Positions 45,343 to 54,871 of a stretch of 64,000 nt of DNA are shown here, piece by piece. The notes under the pieces are model-generated. The model ran no database searches, was not told where the DNA came from, and saw only the letters and a program-made list of their open reading frames with translations. Source of the stretch: Seohaeicola sp024304985 (GTDB lineage Bacteria > Pseudomonadota > Alphaproteobacteria > Rhodobacterales > Rhodobacteraceae); NCBI RefSeq assembly GCF_028802875.1, contig NZ_JARAMP010000004.1, forward strand, positions 167,287 to 231,286, read 5' to 3'. Position 1 is the stretch's first letter, and the number at the start of each line of letters is the position of its first letter. Both the position numbers and the translations under genes were made by a program.

Positions 45343-46926
45343 TCACAGGTCAAGGCTGGCTTGCCGACCGCCATCCTCTTCACGCGCGGCCTTGCGGAAC
45401 ATGTCGGCGCGGATGGCGGGCAAGCGGACGGCGCGGTCGCGCAGTTTCAGCGCCTCTTCGATGGTCACGACCTGAAGGCGGGGAACGGGGTTGAAGCCGT
45501 CCAGTTCGAACTGCCCGGCGGCGGCGGCTTCGGCCTGCATCGGCTTGGTGGGCGGCACCAGCGTCAGCAAGATACCCACATCCGCCTTGAGCCGCGCCAC
45601 AACCGAATCCAGATCGCGGATCATGCTGACGCCCACGTTCCGCCCGCCCTTGACCGAGACGATGGCGCGGTTCGACTTGCCGAAATACCTGTTGCCGTCA
45701 AAGCCGCCATCGGCACCCTTCTTGCCCTGATTGCCGGGAGTCGCGTCGATCAGGGATAGCGCCCATTTTTCGAACTCGTGCTTGTCCGCCTCGGCAAGAG
45801 CCTGCGCGCCGCCCAGATCGGTGGGCACGCCATGGGTGGTGAAGGCCACATCGGCAAAGGCATCGCGCAGGCGTTTTTCGATCAGGCCGATGGCCAGATG
45901 GGTGACGTCGATCCCGATCCATTCCCGCCCCAGTTTCTGCGCCGCATGCACCGTGGTGCCGCAACCGCAGAAGGGATCAAGCACCACATCGCCCGGATTG
46001 GAGGAGGCGTTGAGGATGCGCTCCAGCAGGGCGACAGGTTTCTGGGTGGGGTAGCCGAGGCGTTCTTGAGATTGAGAATTCAGAGGAGGAATATCGTCCC
46101 AAAGTGCCTGCACAGGCATCCCTTTTGCCTCATCAAGATAACGCTTTAGTCTGATGCCGCCGTTCTTGGTGAAATGGAGCCGGTTTTCTGCATCCAGTTT
46201 CTCCATCGTCTTTACTGGATATCGCCACAATGAGCGGATGCCCTTGTATTCATAGTCATAGCCTCCGCCACTCAAACCTTTTGCAGTCGCATTGTCGTCG
46301 GTCCATCGCCTTCCGTCAGGATCAGTATTTCTGAAGCGTTCTACATATTTCTGATCGTATTCGCTAAACACCTGATTCCAGATCCAATTTCTTCCTTTTG
46401 AGAAGAACAGAATGATATCTGTGTTCCGGCCAAACTTTCCGCCATCGCTGTGCGCGCTCGTTCGTTTCCAAGTTATTTCATTCTTGAAGTTATCGGCCCC
46501 AAACACCGCATCCAGCAGGATCTTGAGGTAGTGGCTCGCCGTGGGATCGCAGTGCAGGTAGAGCGATCCGGTGGGTTTCAGCACGCGGTGCAGTTCCAGC
46601 ATCCGCACGGCCATCATGGCCAGATAGGCCATCATCGCATTCTCGCCCAGAAAGGCGCGCATGGCGCGCAGCATCTCGGCGGCGGCGCCGTTGGGCGAGC
46701 GCAGCACCTCGGCAAAGGCGGTCTCGGCCTCCTCGCCCCATTGCCATGTGTCGTCGAATGCCTCGATCTGGGCGGTGCTGTCATTGCCCTGCGGGCCCTT
46801 GAACAGCACGTTATAGGACGCGTTGGAATTGAAAGGCGGGTCGAGATAAATCAGATCGACCGATGAATCCTTGATGGATTCGCGCAATACCTTGAGGTTG
46901 TCACCGTAATAAAGGTGATTGCCCAT
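45343..46926 (-). CDS. site-specific DNA methyltransferase fused to a PD-(D/E)xK-like (Mrr-type) domain
   Basis: A 527-residue protein. The amino-methyltransferase motif IV (DLIYLDPPFNSN, residues 24-35) comes first, and the SAM-binding motif I (VVLDPFCGCGTTVHAAQ, about 314-330) comes later, which is beta-class order. The target-recognition region lies between (about 150-290). The tail (about 395-470) has GADGGFDG, AIVSVKGG and DLDSVVARLKADVGILLTL, a layout seen in Mrr-like nuclease domains, but the usual (E/Q)xK is SxK here (SVK). There is no separate restriction gene. It is inserted between rpsT and the enoyl-CoA hydratase gene. Confidence 0.85.
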   Translation of the reverse strand: MGNHLYYGDNLKVLRESIKDSSVDLIYLDPPFNSNASYNVLFKGPQGNDSTAQIEAFDDTWQWGEEAETAFAEVLRSPNGAAAEMLRAMRAFLGENAMMAYLAMMAVRMLELHRVLKPTGSLYLHCDPTASHYLKILLDAVFGADNFKNEITWKRTSAHSDGGKFGRNTDIILFFSKGRNWIWNQVFSEYDQKYVERFRNTDPDGRRWTDDNATAKGLSGGGYDYEYKGIRSLWRYPVKTMEKLDAENRLHFTKNGGIRLKRYLDEAKGMPVQALWDDIPPLNSQSQERLGYPTQKPVALLERILNASSNPGDVVLDPFCGCGTTVHAAQKLGREWIGIDVTHLAIGLIEKRLRDAFADVAFTTHGVPTDLGGAQALAEADKHEFEKWALSLIDATPGNQGKKGADGGFDGNRYFGKSNRAIVSVKGGRNVGVSMIRDLDSVVARLKADVGILLTLVPPTKPMQAEAAAAGQFELDGFNPVPRLQVVTIEEALKLRDRAVRLPAIRADMFRKAAREEDGGRQASLDL

Positions 46927-47049
46927 ACCCTGTCACCATGAACCAAACCAAACAGGTCCAAGGTAGTGGGGCAGATGCGGCAAGGCAATACCGCAGGTTG
47001 CACCGCGCGCGGCAAGGCCGGGCGCTGCGTCCCGGCCCTGCGGCGTTGC

Positions 47050-47826
47050 TTAACGGTCCCGGAACTGCGGGGTGCGTTTTTCCATGAAGGCGGCCATGCC
47101 TTCCTTCTGATCCTCGGTCGCGAACAGCGAATGGAAGGTGCGACGCTCGTAGAGCAACCCCTCACGCAGAGTGGTTTCGAACGAGCGGTTCACGGCTTCC
47201 TTGACCACCATGACGGTGATCATGCTTTTCTCGGCGATCTTCTGGGCGGCGGCCATCGCCTCTTCCATCAGCTTTTTCACGGGCACGACGCGGGACACGA
47301 GGCCCGAGCGTTCCGCTTCTTCGGCATCCATGAAGCGGCCGGTCAGGTTCATGTCCATCGCCTTGGCCTTGCCGATGGCGCGGGTCAGGCGCTGCGTGCC
47401 GCCCAGACCGGCAACCACACCAAGGTTGATCTCGGGCTGGCCGAATTTGGCGGTGTCGGACGCGATGATGAAATCGCACATCATCGCCAGCTCGCACCCG
47501 CCGCCCAGCGCATAGCCGGACACAGCCGCGATGATCGGCTTGCGCACGCGCAGGATCTGTTCGGATTCGGGTGTGAACAGGTCACCTGCGAAAACATCCA
47601 CAAAGGTTTTCTCGGCCATCATCTTGATGTCGGCCCCGGCGGCGAAGGCTTTCTCGGAACCGGTGATGACGATGCAGCGCACCTTTTCGTTGTTCTGGCA
47701 CCCGGTCAACGCATCCGCCAATTCACCCAGCAGTTGATCGTTCAGCGCGTTCAGGGCATTGGGGCGGTTCAGCGTGATAAGGGCGACGTGGTCTTCTACT
47801 TCGACGATGATCGTCTCATAGGCCAT
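47050..47826 (-). CDS. enoyl-CoA hydratase
   Basis: A 258-residue crotonase-family enzyme starting at 47826 (AYETIIVEVEDHVALITLNRP). The oxyanion-hole motifs KAFAAGADIKMM and SGYALGGGCELAMMCDFIIAS are present, and the catalytic glutamates fall within FGQPEINLGVVAGLGGTQRL. It hydrates short-chain enoyl-CoA in beta-oxidation. A longer frame upstream overlaps mutM and is not used. Confidence 0.94.
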   Translation of the reverse strand: MAYETIIVEVEDHVALITLNRPNALNALNDQLLGELADALTGCQNNEKVRCIVITGSEKAFAAGADIKMMAEKTFVDVFAGDLFTPESEQILRVRKPIIAAVSGYALGGGCELAMMCDFIIASDTAKFGQPEINLGVVAGLGGTQRLTRAIGKAKAMDMNLTGRFMDAEEAERSGLVSRVVPVKKLMEEAMAAAQKIAEKSMITVMVVKEAVNRSFETTLREGLLYERRTFHSLFATEDQKEGMAAFMEKRTPQFRDR

Positions 47827-47890
47827 GAATTCTGCTTTCGCTTGTTGTCGACAGACCCGATTGAGTATCAGCTTGGGCGCGGCGATCAAG

Positions 47891-48742
47891 TCATCTTTGG
47901 CACAGCGGACAATAGAAGGACGACCGCCCGGCCTGCACGATACGGGCAATCGTCCCGGTGCAGCCGGCTGCGCGGCAAGGCTCGCCTTCGCGGCCATAGG
48001 CATCGAAGCTGTGCTGGAAATAGCCCAGTTCGCCATCCGCCTGCCGGAAATCGCGCAGGGACGATCCGCCAGCCTCGATCGCCTCGGCCAGCACCTGACG
48101 GATGATCGGCACCATGCCCGCCACGCGCGCTGCGGCAATCTGCCCAGCCTTGCGGCGTGGAGAGATCCGGGCGCGGAACAGTGCCTCGCAGACATAGATA
48201 TTGCCCAGCCCCGCCACGATCCGCTGATCCAGCAGGGCGGATTTCACAGGCGTATTGCGACCTTTCAGGGCCGCCACCAGATAGGGTTCGTTGAAGTCGT
48301 TGCCCAAGGGTTCCGGGCCGATCACCGCCAGAAGTTTGTGGTTTTCGGCGGTGGCCGTGTCGAGCAGATCCATCGCCCCGAACCGGCGCGGATCGTTGAA
48401 GGTGATGCGCGCGCCATTGGCCATGTCCAGCACGACATGGTCATGTTTCTCAGCGGCGGGATGATCATGCACGAACCGGCCCAGCGGGTCACCCGACACC
48501 AGCATCCGCCCCGACATGCCAAGGTGGATCAGAAGCGTCTCGCCGCTGTCCAGATCAGCCAGGATGTATTTCGACCGCCGCCTGAGCGCCATGACGCGCC
48601 GCCCTGTCAGGCGTTCGGCCATCAGCGGGGGAAAGGGCCAGCGCAGATCAGGACGGTTGACCTGCGCCTGTGCGATCACCTGCCCCTCCATCACCGGGGC
48701 AAGGCCACGGCGGACGGTTTCAACCTCGGGCAATTCGGGCAT
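47891..48742 (-). CDS. mutM: formamidopyrimidine-DNA glycosylase
   Basis: A 283-residue bifunctional glycosylase/AP lyase removing 8-oxoguanine and FapyG. The N-terminus MPELPEVETVRRGL gives the catalytic Pro2 and Glu3. GSSLRDFRQADGELGYFQ and the C-terminal zinc finger (CRAAGCTGTI then FYCPLCQR) complete the family pattern. It is divergent from ubiE with 107 bp between starts. Confidence 0.97.
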   Translation of the reverse strand: MPELPEVETVRRGLAPVMEGQVIAQAQVNRPDLRWPFPPLMAERLTGRRVMALRRRSKYILADLDSGETLLIHLGMSGRMLVSGDPLGRFVHDHPAAEKHDHVVLDMANGARITFNDPRRFGAMDLLDTATAENHKLLAVIGPEPLGNDFNEPYLVAALKGRNTPVKSALLDQRIVAGLGNIYVCEALFRARISPRRKAGQIAAARVAGMVPIIRQVLAEAIEAGGSSLRDFRQADGELGYFQHSFDAYGREGEPCRAAGCTGTIARIVQAGRSSFYCPLCQR

Positions 48743-48849
48743 GGGGCGACCTTGAAGACATGATGCGACAGACGGAGCGACAAGGGGCGCATTGCAGCGC
48801 CCTGTCCGCGCCCTATAAGAAGGAGTGGAACAAGGAACGGCAAGGCCAG

Positions 48850-49602
48850 ATGGACGAGCAAGACAACAGAACCACGCATTTCGGATTTCAGGATGTGCCG
48901 GAATCGGAAAAGGCCGGGCGCGTGCGCGGAGTCTTCGGCTCGGTCGCGTCGAAATACGATGTGATGAATGACGTGATGTCGATGGGCATCCACCGCATCT
49001 GGAAGGATGCGATGATGGATTGGCTGGCCCCGCGCGCAGGCACCCGGTTGCTGGACGTGGCTGGCGGCACGGGCGATATCAGTTTCCGCTACCTCAAGCG
49101 TGCAGGCTATGCCCATGCCACGGTGCTGGACCTGACCGAACCGATGCTGGTCGAGGGCCGCAAGCGGGCCGAAGCGGAGCAGATGGCAGGGATGCTGGAC
49201 TGGGTCGTGGGCGATGCCATGGCGCTGCCGTTCGAGGACAACAGCTTCGACGTCTATACGATCTCGTTCGGGATCCGGAATGTGACCCGCCCGCAGGAGG
49301 CCCTGAACGAGGCGTATCGCGTGCTGAAACCCGGCGGCCGTCTGATGGTGCTGGAATTCAGCCAGATCCCCAATCCGGCGATGCAATGGGCCTATGACCG
49401 CTATTCCTTCAACGTGATCCCGACAATGGGCAAGATCATCGCGAACGACCGGGATAGTTATCAGTATCTGGTTGAATCCATTCGCAAGTTTCCGGATCAG
49501 GAAACCTTCTTGGGTATGGTGCGTGATGCCGGTTTCGAACAGGCCAAGTATCGCAACCTGAGCCTTGGCATCGCGGCACTTCATTCCGGCTGGAAGATCT
49601 GA
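48850..49602 (+). CDS. ubiE: ubiquinone biosynthesis methyltransferase UbiE
   Basis: A 250-residue SAM-dependent C-methyltransferase. The ATG at 48850 starts DEQDNRTTHFGFQDVP. Family motifs are SVASKYDVMNDVMSMGIHRIWK, the SAM site LLDVAGGTGDIS, and ISFGIRNVTRPQEALNEAYRVLKPGG. It acts on the quinone ring in ubiquinone synthesis. ubiB follows after 1 bp, so the two are co-transcribed. Confidence 0.96.
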   Translation: MDEQDNRTTHFGFQDVPESEKAGRVRGVFGSVASKYDVMNDVMSMGIHRIWKDAMMDWLAPRAGTRLLDVAGGTGDISFRYLKRAGYAHATVLDLTEPMLVEGRKRAEAEQMAGMLDWVVGDAMALPFEDNSFDVYTISFGIRNVTRPQEALNEAYRVLKPGGRLMVLEFSQIPNPAMQWAYDRYSFNVIPTMGKIIANDRDSYQYLVESIRKFPDQETFLGMVRDAGFEQAKYRNLSLGIAALHSGWKI

Positions 49603-49603
49603 G

Positions 49604-51136
49604 ATGCGCGGACCGCACAACATCTGGCGCCTGATCCGCACGGGCGCCACACTGGAACGCACCGGCGCGATGGGTGTGATTCTGGACGCGATGAAAGCAC
49701 CGCGCCTTGTCCGCATTGTGATGCGGGGATTGGTCTGGCCCTTCCGCTGGCTGGGAATCAAGGGGGATGTGACCATGCCCCCCGCGCCCCGCGCTCTGAC
49801 TGCGTTGGGCCCGGCCTATATCAAGTTCGGGCAGATCCTTTCGACCCGCCCCGATGTGGTGGGGGACGAACTGGCGGTGCAGTTGCGCGTCCTGCAGGAC
49901 AAACTGCCACCCTTTTCCATCGAACAGGCCAAGGCCAGCGTCGAGGCCGAACTGGAACTATCCGTGGACGAGGTCTTTTCCGCGTTCGGCCCGCCTGTCG
50001 CCGCGGCCTCGATCGCACAGGTGCACCGCGCGCGGCTGCGCGACACGGGCGAGGATGTGGCCGTCAAAGTGCTGCGTCCGGGGATCGAGCGCGCCTTCCG
50101 CAAGGATATCGACGCGTTTTACTTCGCCGCCGGCATGATCGAATTCCTGTCGCCTGCTTCGCGCCGTTTGCGGCCGACCGATGTGATCGCCCATTTCGAA
50201 GGCGTGGTTCTGGGCGAGCTGGACCTGCGGCTCGAATCGTCATCGGCGTCAGAATTCGCAGCGAATACGGCACAAGATCAGGGCTTTGGTCTGCCAAGCA
50301 TTCAATGGATGTTCTCGGGCCGTCGCGTCATGACGATGAGTTGGGTCGAGGGCGTGCCACTGGGCGACAACGACGCCATAGACGCTGCCGGCCACAACCG
50401 ACGGCTCTTGGGAGAGAGAGTCCTGCAACTTTTTCTGAACCATGCGCTCCGCGACGGTTTTTTTCATGCCGACATGCATCAGGGCAATCTGAAGGTCGCC
50501 GCGAATGGTGACATCATCGCCTATGACTTCGGGATCATGGGACATATCGACGAGTACACCCGTCGCGTCTATGCCGAGATCCTGTTCGGCTTTATCCGCA
50601 AGGATTACAAACGCGTCGCCGAGGTGCATTTCGAAGCAGGCTACGTGCCTGCCAACCGCGATGTCGATGAATTCGCACGTGCCCTGCGCGCTGTGGGCGA
50701 GCCGATCTTCGGGATGGATGCCACGCAGATCTCGATGGGTCGGCTTCTGAGCTATCTTTTTGATGTAACAGAGCGTTTCGGGATGGAGACGCGTACCGAG
50801 CTGATCCTGCTGCAACGCACGATGGTCGTGGTCGAAGGGGTGGCGCGTAGCCTTTATCCGCAGATCAACATCTGGGAAGTCGCCAAGCCCATCGTCGAGG
50901 ATTACATCAAGCAAAGCATCGGCCCACGCGCCGTCCTGCGGGATCTTGGCAAAACGGCGCAGGTCTTGGCCCGATTCGGCCCGCGTCTGCCCGGTCTGGT
51001 CGAGGCTGCTCTGATCCGACAGGCCAGCGCCGGTGACCCTCCGCCGCGTCCCAGCCTGTTATGGCCGGTGCTGTGGCTGGTTCTGGGCGGTGTAGCGGGG
51101 GCGGGCGGGTCTATTGCGGCAATGTTTCTGCTCTGA
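49604..51136 (+). CDS. ubiB: ubiquinone biosynthesis protein UbiB (ABC1/ADCK kinase-like)
   Basis: A 510-residue atypical kinase. The KxGQ motif is in AYIKFGQILSTRPDVVGDEL. The alanine-rich loop region AAASIAQVHRARLRDTGEDVAVKVLRPGI, FHADMHQGNLKV and AYDFGIMG are characteristic. A C-terminal hydrophobic segment (LLWPVLWLVLGGVAGAGGS) anchors it to the inner membrane. The ATG at 49604 lies 1 bp after the ubiE stop. Confidence 0.95.
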   Translation: MRGPHNIWRLIRTGATLERTGAMGVILDAMKAPRLVRIVMRGLVWPFRWLGIKGDVTMPPAPRALTALGPAYIKFGQILSTRPDVVGDELAVQLRVLQDKLPPFSIEQAKASVEAELELSVDEVFSAFGPPVAAASIAQVHRARLRDTGEDVAVKVLRPGIERAFRKDIDAFYFAAGMIEFLSPASRRLRPTDVIAHFEGVVLGELDLRLESSSASEFAANTAQDQGFGLPSIQWMFSGRRVMTMSWVEGVPLGDNDAIDAAGHNRRLLGERVLQLFLNHALRDGFFHADMHQGNLKVAANGDIIAYDFGIMGHIDEYTRRVYAEILFGFIRKDYKRVAEVHFEAGYVPANRDVDEFARALRAVGEPIFGMDATQISMGRLLSYLFDVTERFGMETRTELILLQRTMVVVEGVARSLYPQINIWEVAKPIVEDYIKQSIGPRAVLRDLGKTAQVLARFGPRLPGLVEAALIRQASAGDPPPRPSLLWPVLWLVLGGVAGAGGSIAAMFLL

Positions 51137-51139
51137 CAC

Positions 51140-52060
51140 CTAAACCGCAAGACGTTGCAATGCTTCAATTTCCTGGTCCATCGCAAGGCTATAGGAGGGA
51201 TCTGGCGTCGGCCGCGTGATCTTCCACAGGCAATAGGCAGCCATGCGCCAATGCAGAATCGGCTGCAACGCCGTCAAGCGCGCCGTCGCGGCACCGTCGC
51301 CATAGGCCGTCAGGAAGGATGCTCTCTCCTGTGCCGTCAACGGTTTGCCGCGGCAGATCTGCTGCATTGCCGGAGACAGAAACAGTGCAAGATCAAGGAT
51401 CGGATCGCCAAGCGCAGGACATTGCCAGTCGATCAGCACCGGCAAACCGGCATGGGCCCCGTCCGGGCAGATCAGATTGTCTGGCACCGGATCCCCGTGA
51501 AGCACACAGAGTTGCCCCGAGGGCAGAACCTCGCTGCGCGGCTCCAACGCGCGGAGGGCTGCGGCTTGCTCTGACGGCGTCTGGTCCAGAATAGCCCGCG
51601 TTTGCGCCACAAGTGCCGCGGCCCCATCCGGCGCAGGGGCAAGCGCGCGGAGACTTGTGGGACAGGGTCGGGCATGAAGGGACTTCAGGACATGCGCGAC
51701 CGCATCAACATCCGAGCGCCACGGCGATCCTGCCTGATGTTCATAGATCAGCACCGGACCCGAGGACAGAATACCGCTGAAAACCGGTTTCGGAGCAAGA
51801 CCGCTGCCCTTGAGCACATCGAGGACCATTGCTTCGGCTTGCGGGTCGTTTCGGAAAAGAGGCGTCTCGGCACAAGGAGTGTAGAGCTTGACCACTCGAC
51901 TGACATCCTTGTCCGTGACATTCCAGACTTGATTGGTGCGTCCACCCGGTAAAACTGTCCAACACGACGTAGCGGATACCAAACCGGCGGCCATCAGATC
52001 ACGCACAAGAACAGGCGGCGGATCTACCATTTCAGTTTTGTCTGCTTTGCGTTCATTCAC
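51140..52060 (-). CDS. aminoglycoside phosphotransferase/choline kinase-fold protein
   Basis: A 306-residue kinase-fold protein. An N-lobe with GGRTNQVWNV, the catalytic loop LHGDPVPDNLI (HGDxxxxN) and the metal aspartate in LIDWQCPALGDPILDLALFL mark the APH/choline kinase superfamily. The small-molecule substrate is unknown; resistance is not implied by the fold. It converges on ubiB with 3 bp between stops. Confidence 0.8.
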   Translation of the reverse strand: MNERKADKTEMVDPPPVLVRDLMAAGLVSATSCWTVLPGGRTNQVWNVTDKDVSRVVKLYTPCAETPLFRNDPQAEAMVLDVLKGSGLAPKPVFSGILSSGPVLIYEHQAGSPWRSDVDAVAHVLKSLHARPCPTSLRALAPAPDGAAALVAQTRAILDQTPSEQAAALRALEPRSEVLPSGQLCVLHGDPVPDNLICPDGAHAGLPVLIDWQCPALGDPILDLALFLSPAMQQICRGKPLTAQERASFLTAYGDGAATARLTALQPILHWRMAAYCLWKITRPTPDPSYSLAMDQEIEALQRLAV

Positions 52061-52176
52061 GGCGTGTGGATCACTCGGTTGCGGTGTTGGGGTGAATCGA
52101 CGCCACCCTGCGTAAGGATCGGCTTGCCTGACCTAACCCGAGATCCGCTGAATTCACAGTGCCGATGCGACGCGCC

Positions 52177-52830
52177 CTAGTTGCGCAGCGCCGTCACCCT
52201 GGCGGCATCAACCGTCGCTCCGCCCTCCATCACAAGAATGGTGCGACCAGCATCACTGCGGGCCTCAACGATACGATCGTAGACATCCGGAACACTGGTG
52301 CCCTGCAAGTCATTCTGGAAGTAGCTTTCCACTTCAAAACTGTAGAGTCCGGGTGGCAGGCTTTGGCCCGAAGCATCCTGACCGCTCCACCGATAACTTT
52401 CCGGCCTGTTCGGTATGGCGAGTGTCTGAACCACATTGCCGCCTTCGTTGCGCACCACTAGGCGCGCTGAGTCCGCGGTGGCGAGGGGGCTAGTCTGCAG
52501 CGTGACCGGAAAACCCTCAAACCGGGCGGGGATCGGTGCGCGTGCTTCCATTCCAACCCAGGCGGCCAGTTGTGCCATGCCCATCTGCCCCATCTGACCA
52601 GACAGCCCGGACAAAAGATCATTCGTCAGAACCTGCTGCTCGACCGATGAGAAAGTGGCCAGTTGAACTGCGAAATCGTTCGATTCGATCGGATTGAGTG
52701 GATCCTGATTCTTGAGTTGTGCTGTCAGCATTTTCAGGAAGGTTTCAAAATCCGAGTTGATGACAGTTTTCGGCGCAGGCGGTTCCACACGCGTCTGAAA
52801 AGGGGGCCCAAGTGTGTCTATCGTTGTCAT
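52177..52830 (-). CDS. flgD: flagellar hook capping protein FlgD
   Basis: A 217-residue protein starting at 52830 after GGGAGA. The FlgD N-terminal pattern FETFLKMLTAQLKNQDPLNPIESNDFAVQLATFSSVEQQ is clear in sequence, and an Ig-like C-terminal half (LPPGLYSFEVESYFQ) follows. It caps the growing hook. It lies 10 bp downstream of fliK on the same strand. Confidence 0.93.
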   Translation of the reverse strand: MTTIDTLGPPFQTRVEPPAPKTVINSDFETFLKMLTAQLKNQDPLNPIESNDFAVQLATFSSVEQQVLTNDLLSGLSGQMGQMGMAQLAAWVGMEARAPIPARFEGFPVTLQTSPLATADSARLVVRNEGGNVVQTLAIPNRPESYRWSGQDASGQSLPPGLYSFEVESYFQNDLQGTSVPDVYDRIVEARSDAGRTILVMEGGATVDAARVTALRN

Positions 52831-52840
52831 GTCAGTCTCC

Positions 52841-54454
52841 CTAAACCCTGATATCAAGGCCCGATTCGTGAAGTTTTGGCTTGTATCGGGGCAAAACAGC
52901 TACCGTCGGCTCGGGCAGATCGGACAGGGACTCACTTGGCTGGCTGTCTGTTCGCTCGTCCTTTCCGCCTTCTCTCTGTCCAAAAGAAAAGTTGATCGTG
53001 CCATAGCCTAGTTGTCGCAGTTCCTGCGCCAACTGATCACTGTGGCGACGCATGAGATCCAAGGTCTCGGACCGCTCAGCCAGAACAGTCATCGTGATCA
53101 CCCCATCGCTCATCGTCATGCTGATCCGCACTCGCCCCAGTTCCTCGGGATTAAGATGCAGATCAACCGGTCGCTCGATCGCTCGGACGCTTGCATCAAG
53201 CAACTGTTGAAGAACCGGGCGCGGGTTCTCAGGGCGCGTGTGAAGCACTTCGGGCAACAATGACGTGGACGATGGCGCAGCTATCAACAGACCGAGGTTG
53301 TCTTGTGAGGGAGTATCCATCTCGGCGGATCGCGTGCTTTCCAACGGAAACAGATTTGCCTGAGTGATTGCGCGAGTTGGTGTCACGAAAAGTGCGCCGG
53401 CCATCTGCACGACGGGTGGAACGCCCCCTCCGTTCCCGTCAACCCGAGGACTGGCCGGTAGTTCCTTCTGTGAAGCCAAGGTCAGTGCAGAAAGAGATAC
53501 GACGCCAGTTTGGACAGGAGGCGACAGTTCTGCATTACTTGGCTTCACAGGATTTTGGAGCACTTCCCGGAACATCAGCCCATTTGGAGTTGCGGTGCCG
53601 CTCATTATCGACTTGCGCGGTAGACCAACCTCGGGTTCAGACGCGTGATTGGAGTTTGATGACGGATCGGCCAAAGTCTCAGTAGCGTGGTACGGCAGAA
53701 CCTTTTGTTCACGCAGTGCCGACAGAAAAACATCCCCTTGGGCGATCCTTTCCGGCGGTGCCGCCATGCCGTCACTTGGCGCTATGAGATGTAGAGGCCG
53801 GTCGGGTGACTTTATGGCAGTGGTAGCCGGGTCAGAATGCATGGCATTGACAGGAGCCTGAACCGCATCCGGCGTGCGCGTGGGACCTTGAAGAACCGGA
53901 TCACGCGGCCTTTCACCGTCAGGCAAGGGCAGAACTGGACCCCAAGACGGGGCGTGTCGAAGTCGGCTAGCAACCGAAATCCCGGTGGCCTCCACCGATG
54001 ACACCCCAGCGTCCGGATCACCTGGGTGATCCGAAGACACAACACGAAGGTGAAGGTCACCCAATGGCGTTAGAACCAACGGGCCCATGCCTTCACCCGT
54101 TTGCTGGGGCGGCACGACTTGATCCCTTTGCTGATCATCGTGGATGTCCCCAGACATAGAATCCTGCCTTTCGTGATCCATTGGTTCCAAGAGCGGCTCT
54201 TGCGGAGTTTCAGCCGAATTAGTGACTGTTTCGTCGCTATCTTGAAGGTCAACCATATCGTCCGACATAGAGCCGGAGGCAGGCGCCTCTTCCGTCAGGT
54301 CCATCGTGAATATCAGGGAGAAATCCACAGGAGCACGATCGGATGCGCCCGGGAACGCGTTCGACAAAGCTGCCCGGACATCCGGCTGCGTCACGGCATG
54401 AGGCAGATGGGTGATTGGCAGTAGTCCCATGGCATGTGTTGCGGTCAGTGACAT
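52841..54454 (-). CDS. fliK: flagellar hook-length control protein FliK
   Basis: About 537 residues from the ATG at 54454. The long, low-complexity, Pro/Ser/Thr-rich N-terminal part is poorly conserved, as usual. The C-terminal domain (about 430-520) shows the family pattern VDLHLNPEELGRVRISMTMSDG and RRHSDQLAQELRQLGYG. It measures hook length and switches export specificity. Confidence 0.88.
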   Translation of the reverse strand: MSLTATHAMGLLPITHLPHAVTQPDVRAALSNAFPGASDRAPVDFSLIFTMDLTEEAPASGSMSDDMVDLQDSDETVTNSAETPQEPLLEPMDHERQDSMSGDIHDDQQRDQVVPPQQTGEGMGPLVLTPLGDLHLRVVSSDHPGDPDAGVSSVEATGISVASRLRHAPSWGPVLPLPDGERPRDPVLQGPTRTPDAVQAPVNAMHSDPATTAIKSPDRPLHLIAPSDGMAAPPERIAQGDVFLSALREQKVLPYHATETLADPSSNSNHASEPEVGLPRKSIMSGTATPNGLMFREVLQNPVKPSNAELSPPVQTGVVSLSALTLASQKELPASPRVDGNGGGVPPVVQMAGALFVTPTRAITQANLFPLESTRSAEMDTPSQDNLGLLIAAPSSTSLLPEVLHTRPENPRPVLQQLLDASVRAIERPVDLHLNPEELGRVRISMTMSDGVITMTVLAERSETLDLMRRHSDQLAQELRQLGYGTINFSFGQREGGKDERTDSQPSESLSDLPEPTVAVLPRYKPKLHESGLDIRV

Positions 54455-54562
54455 GAAGCACCCCGGATTTCGATCAGTCCCCAAGATTGCATGTGTCTGG
54501 TTACCGGTTCTTTACCGCTGAAGGCGCAAGATCAAAAAAATCCCTTCAATTGGAGAAACCTC

Positions 54563-54871
54563 ATGTCCCTTGCCCTTACATTCGTCGCACCGACCCAGAC
54601 CCATGACCGATCTGGTCCACTCGCTTTGAAGCAAGGCGTTGCCCCCGATCCCCTGCGCAAGGCTGCTCAGCAGCTGGAGGCAAGTTTTCTAGCTGAAATG
54701 TTGAAATCAGCCGGACTTGGACGCACAGGCACCGCGTTTGGGGGCGGCATCGGCGAAGAGCAGTTTGCGTCCTTTCTGCTCCAATCGCAGGCCGAGACCA
54801 TGGTCAAAGCCGGCGGAATCGGACTGTCAGAATCGCTGTATCACGCATTGAAGGAGCGTCAGAATGTCTGA
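54563..54871 (+). CDS. FlgJ-type rod-binding protein (short form)
   Basis: A 102-residue protein starting at 54563 after TTGGAGAAACC. LRKAAQQLEASFLAEMLKSAGLG and IGEEQFASFLLQSQAETM form the rod-binding domain found at the N-terminus of FlgJ. The muramidase domain is absent, as in many alphaproteobacterial forms. It overlaps the next gene by 8 nt and is divergent from fliK. Confidence 0.85.
   Translation: MSLALTFVAPTQTHDRSGPLALKQGVAPDPLRKAAQQLEASFLAEMLKSAGLGRTGTAFGGGIGEEQFASFLLQSQAETMVKAGGIGLSESLYHALKERQNV

Noticed and set aside
51140..52060. aminoglycoside resistance gene
   Set aside because: Only the general kinase fold is seen. The locus is a core-gene context with no mobile DNA, so a resistance role is not supported.
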